7,008 bases of DNA, taken from assembly GCA_945980015.1 (NCBI GenBank), contig CAMFQI010000062.1, positions 1 to 7,008 on the forward strand, in the 5' to 3' direction. Numbering within the stretch: position 1 is the stretch's first letter; each line of letters opens with the position of its first letter. A program made the translations under genes and the position numbers. Positions 4,977-7,008 of this stretch are shown piece after piece. This DNA comes from an uncultured Eubacterium sp. (GTDB lineage Bacteria > Bacillota > Clostridia > Oscillospirales > Acutalibacteraceae). Below the pieces are notes generated by a model that was given only the letters and a program-made list of their open reading frames with translations, searched no databases and was not told the DNA's origin.

Positions 4977-6798
4977 ATATATCGAATTGAACGTTGTATC
5001 TTCTAATCCAAGCATAGATTTGAACAAGATACGCCAAAACCTGTGGTCCTCGCATAAGCTGACCGTACCATGGCTCGCTTAAGCTATCCGGATTTTCTAT
5101 CAGCGACATAATACTGCTTTTATTTATCATTTCATTAAGTGCACAGCTCTTATCCTCCAAAACACAAAGTGCCATTTTTGACACAGCCTGAACATATTCG
5201 GGATTAAAGGTTTTGGGATAAGGGCTTTTTTTACGCCAAGTGATTATCTCGGGAAGCTCGTTTTCAAACGCCTTGCGCAAAATTCCCTTTTCTCTGCCGT
5301 TATACGATTTTATGCTCCACGGCATATTATAGGCGTACTCAACAATACGGTAATCGCAAAACGGAACACGCACCTCAAGAGACGCCTGCATACTCATTGC
5401 GTCCTTTCTTGCAAGAAGCGTTTGCATAAACCAATTCATATTCAGCATAAACATCTGTCTCATTCGCTTTTCAAGACGACTGTCTGTATCGAGATAATCA
5501 GTTGAGGCTATGGTTTCGTCATAAGCGTTTTTGACATATTCATCAGCGTGATTCAAAAATCCGTTTTTCAAAATACTGTGACGAACGTCGGTTGTTCTGC
5601 TCCAAGGGAACGTTTCCTCAAAGAGTATCTCCTCACGGTGATACCACGGATAGCCGCCGAATATCTCATCTGCACACTCGCCCGACAGCGCAACCTTATG
5701 CTTTTTTACAATCTCTCTGCAAAACAAAAGCAAGCTGCTGTCAATATCGGTAAAACCCGGAACGCCACGGGCAAAGGTGCTTTCAATAAGACTGTCGGCA
5801 ACATCTGTATTACTCAGAATAATATTATGATGGTCGGAGTCGATGTAATCGGAAATAAGATTAATATAGTCGCTATCCTTATTCGGCTGAAATACACTCG
5901 ACTTAAAATATCTATCGTTGTCCTTATAATCAACTGAATAGGTATTTAGAATTTCGCCCCTGTCAGTCATATAGTCAAAGGCGACCTTTGAAATAATCGA
6001 GCTGTCAAGACCGCCGCTTAAAAAGGTACATATCCCAACATCCGACACAAGCTGTCGCTTAATTGCGTCGGTTACCAAAAAATGAGTATGCTCCTGTGCC
6101 TGAACGGAATCATCCGTAAATTCCGAAGCCTTGAGTGACCAATAAGTCCCGCTTTTAATCTTACCTTTTTTGTAATAGATATACTCGCCCGGCTTAACCT
6201 CGTTTATATCACGAAAATACGTTTTGCCCATGGTTTTTGCAGGTCCGAGCATAAAAATCTCGTTAAGCCCGTTTTCGTCGCAGACAGGTTCAATACCTTT
6301 GATATGCAAAAGCGTATCCGTTCTTGACGCAAAGGCGAATAAATCCTTTGTTTGAGAATAAAAAAGCGGCTTGACACCAATTCTGTCACGACAAAGAAAA
6401 ATTTCTTCGCTATCCATATTGTATATTGCAAAAGCAAATATGCCATTTAATCTTTCGGCGCAACGCTCCTGCCAAAGATGAAAGCTTTTTAAGACAACCT
6501 CGGTATCGCAATCGGTTTCAAAAACATAACCGTGAAAGCGAAGCTCTCTGCGTATTTCATCGGTATTGTATATCTCGCCGTTATAAACAATAATATACTT
6601 GCCGAATCTCATAGGCTGAACGCCCTTTTCGGGGTCAATAACAGAAAGCCGTCTGTGAATCAGCGCAACGCTTCGTGTTATGTATTCCCCTCTCGCATCG
6701 GGTCCACGCATTTTCAGGCTGTCACTGACACGCCAAAGCATTTCCTTTTCACTTCTTAAATCAATATCGCTGCTCAAAATACCTGCTATACCGCACAT
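4975..6798 (-). CDS. asnB: Asparagine synthetase B (glutamine-hydrolysing)
   Basis: It makes asparagine from aspartate, ATP and glutamine in the cytoplasm. The 607 residues fit the family (554 in E. coli, somewhat longer in Bacillus). The N-terminal class II glutaminase domain spans about 2-190: catalytic Cys2 in MCGIAGI, RGPDARGEY at 31-39, R49 in HRRLS, NGEIYN at 73-78 and D98. The synthetase domain carries the pyrophosphate loop SGGLDSS at 261-267, RGVPGFTDIDSSL at 344-356, LSGECADEIFGGYPWY at 371-386 and RKDAMSMQASLEVRVPFCD at 464-482. All key residues I can check are present, so it should be active. The start is fixed by Cys2 having to follow Met1; AAGGGTG lies about seven bases upstream. 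It is transcribed alone, convergent with the membrane-protein gene and divergent from tRNA-Thr. I see no T-box in the short leader. Paralogues that amidate other substrates share this architecture, so asparagine formation is likely but not proven. Confidence 0.95.
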   Translation of the reverse strand: MCGIAGILSSDIDLRSEKEMLWRVSDSLKMRGPDARGEYITRSVALIHRRLSVIDPEKGVQPMRFGKYIIVYNGEIYNTDEIRRELRFHGYVFETDCDTEVVLKSFHLWQERCAERLNGIFAFAIYNMDSEEIFLCRDRIGVKPLFYSQTKDLFAFASRTDTLLHIKGIEPVCDENGLNEIFMLGPAKTMGKTYFRDINEVKPGEYIYYKKGKIKSGTYWSLKASEFTDDSVQAQEHTHFLVTDAIKRQLVSDVGICTFLSGGLDSSIISKVAFDYMTDRGEILNTYSVDYKDNDRYFKSSVFQPNKDSDYINLISDYIDSDHHNIILSNTDVADSLIESTFARGVPGFTDIDSSLLLFCREIVKKHKVALSGECADEIFGGYPWYHREEILFEETFPWSRTTDVRHSILKNGFLNHADEYVKNAYDETIASTDYLDTDSRLEKRMRQMFMLNMNWFMQTLLARKDAMSMQASLEVRVPFCDYRIVEYAYNMPWSIKSYNGREKGILRKAFENELPEIITWRKKSPYPKTFNPEYVQAVSKMALCVLEDKSCALNEMINKSSIMSLIENPDSLSEPWYGQLMRGPQVLAYLVQIYAWIRRYNVQFDI

Positions 6799-6826
6799 TT
6801 ATATCACCCTTCAAAATCGCATTAAT

Positions 6827-6857
6827 ATTATAGCTGTACTAACTCTATATTATGCAA
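6827..6857 (-). promoter_or_regulatory. Possible asnB promoter
   Basis: Leftward strand: consensus TATAAT (6827-6832) about 30 bases before the start codon, with TTGCAT (6852-6857) at a long 19-base spacing. The -10 box is convincing and the -35 box weak. The leader would be only about 20 bases. Confidence 0.45.
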
Positions 6858-6907
6858 AAAACGTAAATATGATAAAAATTATTTTTACTGTTTTTCAAAA
6901 AAAGCTA

Positions 6908-6936
6908 TTGACAAATCGTTGTGCGTGTGATATATT
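6908..6936 (+). promoter_or_regulatory. Sigma-A promoter of tRNA-Thr
   Basis: A perfect TTGACA (6908-6913), a 17-base spacer and TATATT (6931-6936), placing the transcript start about 13 bases before the mature tRNA 5' end. Confidence 0.8.
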
Positions 6937-6955
6937 ATTGAAGCGTTGTAAATGT

Positions 6956-7008
6956 GCTGGTGTAGCTCAGTTGGTAGAGCAGCTGATTTGTAATCAGCAG
7001 GTCGGGGG
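6956..7008 (+). tRNA. tRNA-Thr (anticodon TGT), 5' part, cut by right edge
   Basis: The first 53 bases are present. Acceptor 5' strand GCTGGTG (6956-6962), D arm GCTC-AGTTGGTA-GAGC (6965-6980), anticodon stem GCTGA/TCAGC (6982-6986 and 6994-6998) around loop TTTGTAA, which gives anticodon TGT (6989-6991), reading ACA and related Thr codons. The variable loop AGGTC and the 5' strand of the T stem (GGGGG) follow. The T loop, 3' acceptor strand and any encoded CCA lie outside the window. Confidence 0.93.

Noticed and set aside
5548..5937. Rightward 129-codon frame inside asnB
   Set aside because: Antisense to conserved synthetase motifs, with no supporting promoter or binding site.
6799..6900. 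T-box riboswitch for asnB
   Set aside because: The leader after the likely promoter is only about 20 bases; no T-box sequence (TGGNACCGCG-like) or terminator/antiterminator pair is visible.

Overview
The window looks like chromosomal DNA of a low-to-medium GC Gram-positive bacterium. I infer a member of the Clostridia, possibly near Ruminococcus/Oscillospiraceae. Reasons: strong AGGAGG-type ribosome binding sites, a TTG start, sigma-A promoters with TTGACA/TATAAT boxes, a linked rpsB-tsf pair, and a hairpin-forming intergenic repeat of a kind I recall from gut Firmicutes. The genus is not certain.

Left part (1 to about 1390): the end of a probable integrated element. A ParB-family gene (cut by the left edge) and a ParA ATPase read leftward with overlapping ends. 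Upstream of parA lie two back-to-back hairpins with T-tracts for leftward transcription. Next come an inverted repeat built on TTGCGTACA, three tandem 10-bp repeats ending GGTAATTT, and a 10-bp inverted repeat next to the tsf 3' end. This resembles an attachment end of a conjugative or mobilizable element. No integrase lies inside the window.

Middle part (1414 to 3450): the translation operon rpsB-tsf, read leftward, giving ribosomal protein S2 and elongation factor Ts. EF-Ts is unusually long, with an internal insertion. A near-consensus promoter lies upstream, and the rpsB leader can fold into a nested hairpin plus a pseudoknot that ends beside the ribosome binding site. This is a candidate S2 autoregulatory RNA.

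Centre right (3499 to 4974): a divergent promoter drives a gene of unknown function for a protein with three membrane spans and an exported C-terminal domain. A 554-bp gene-free stretch follows, crowded with hairpins, terminators, a CCTCC/GGAGG repeat and related copies of a CAG..TGTCGA motif in both orientations.

Right part (4975 to 7008): a complete glutamine-dependent asparagine synthetase reads leftward. Divergent from it, a tRNA-Thr (anticodon TGT) with its own promoter is cut by the right edge. Apart from the translation genes, the neighbours show no obvious shared pathway.
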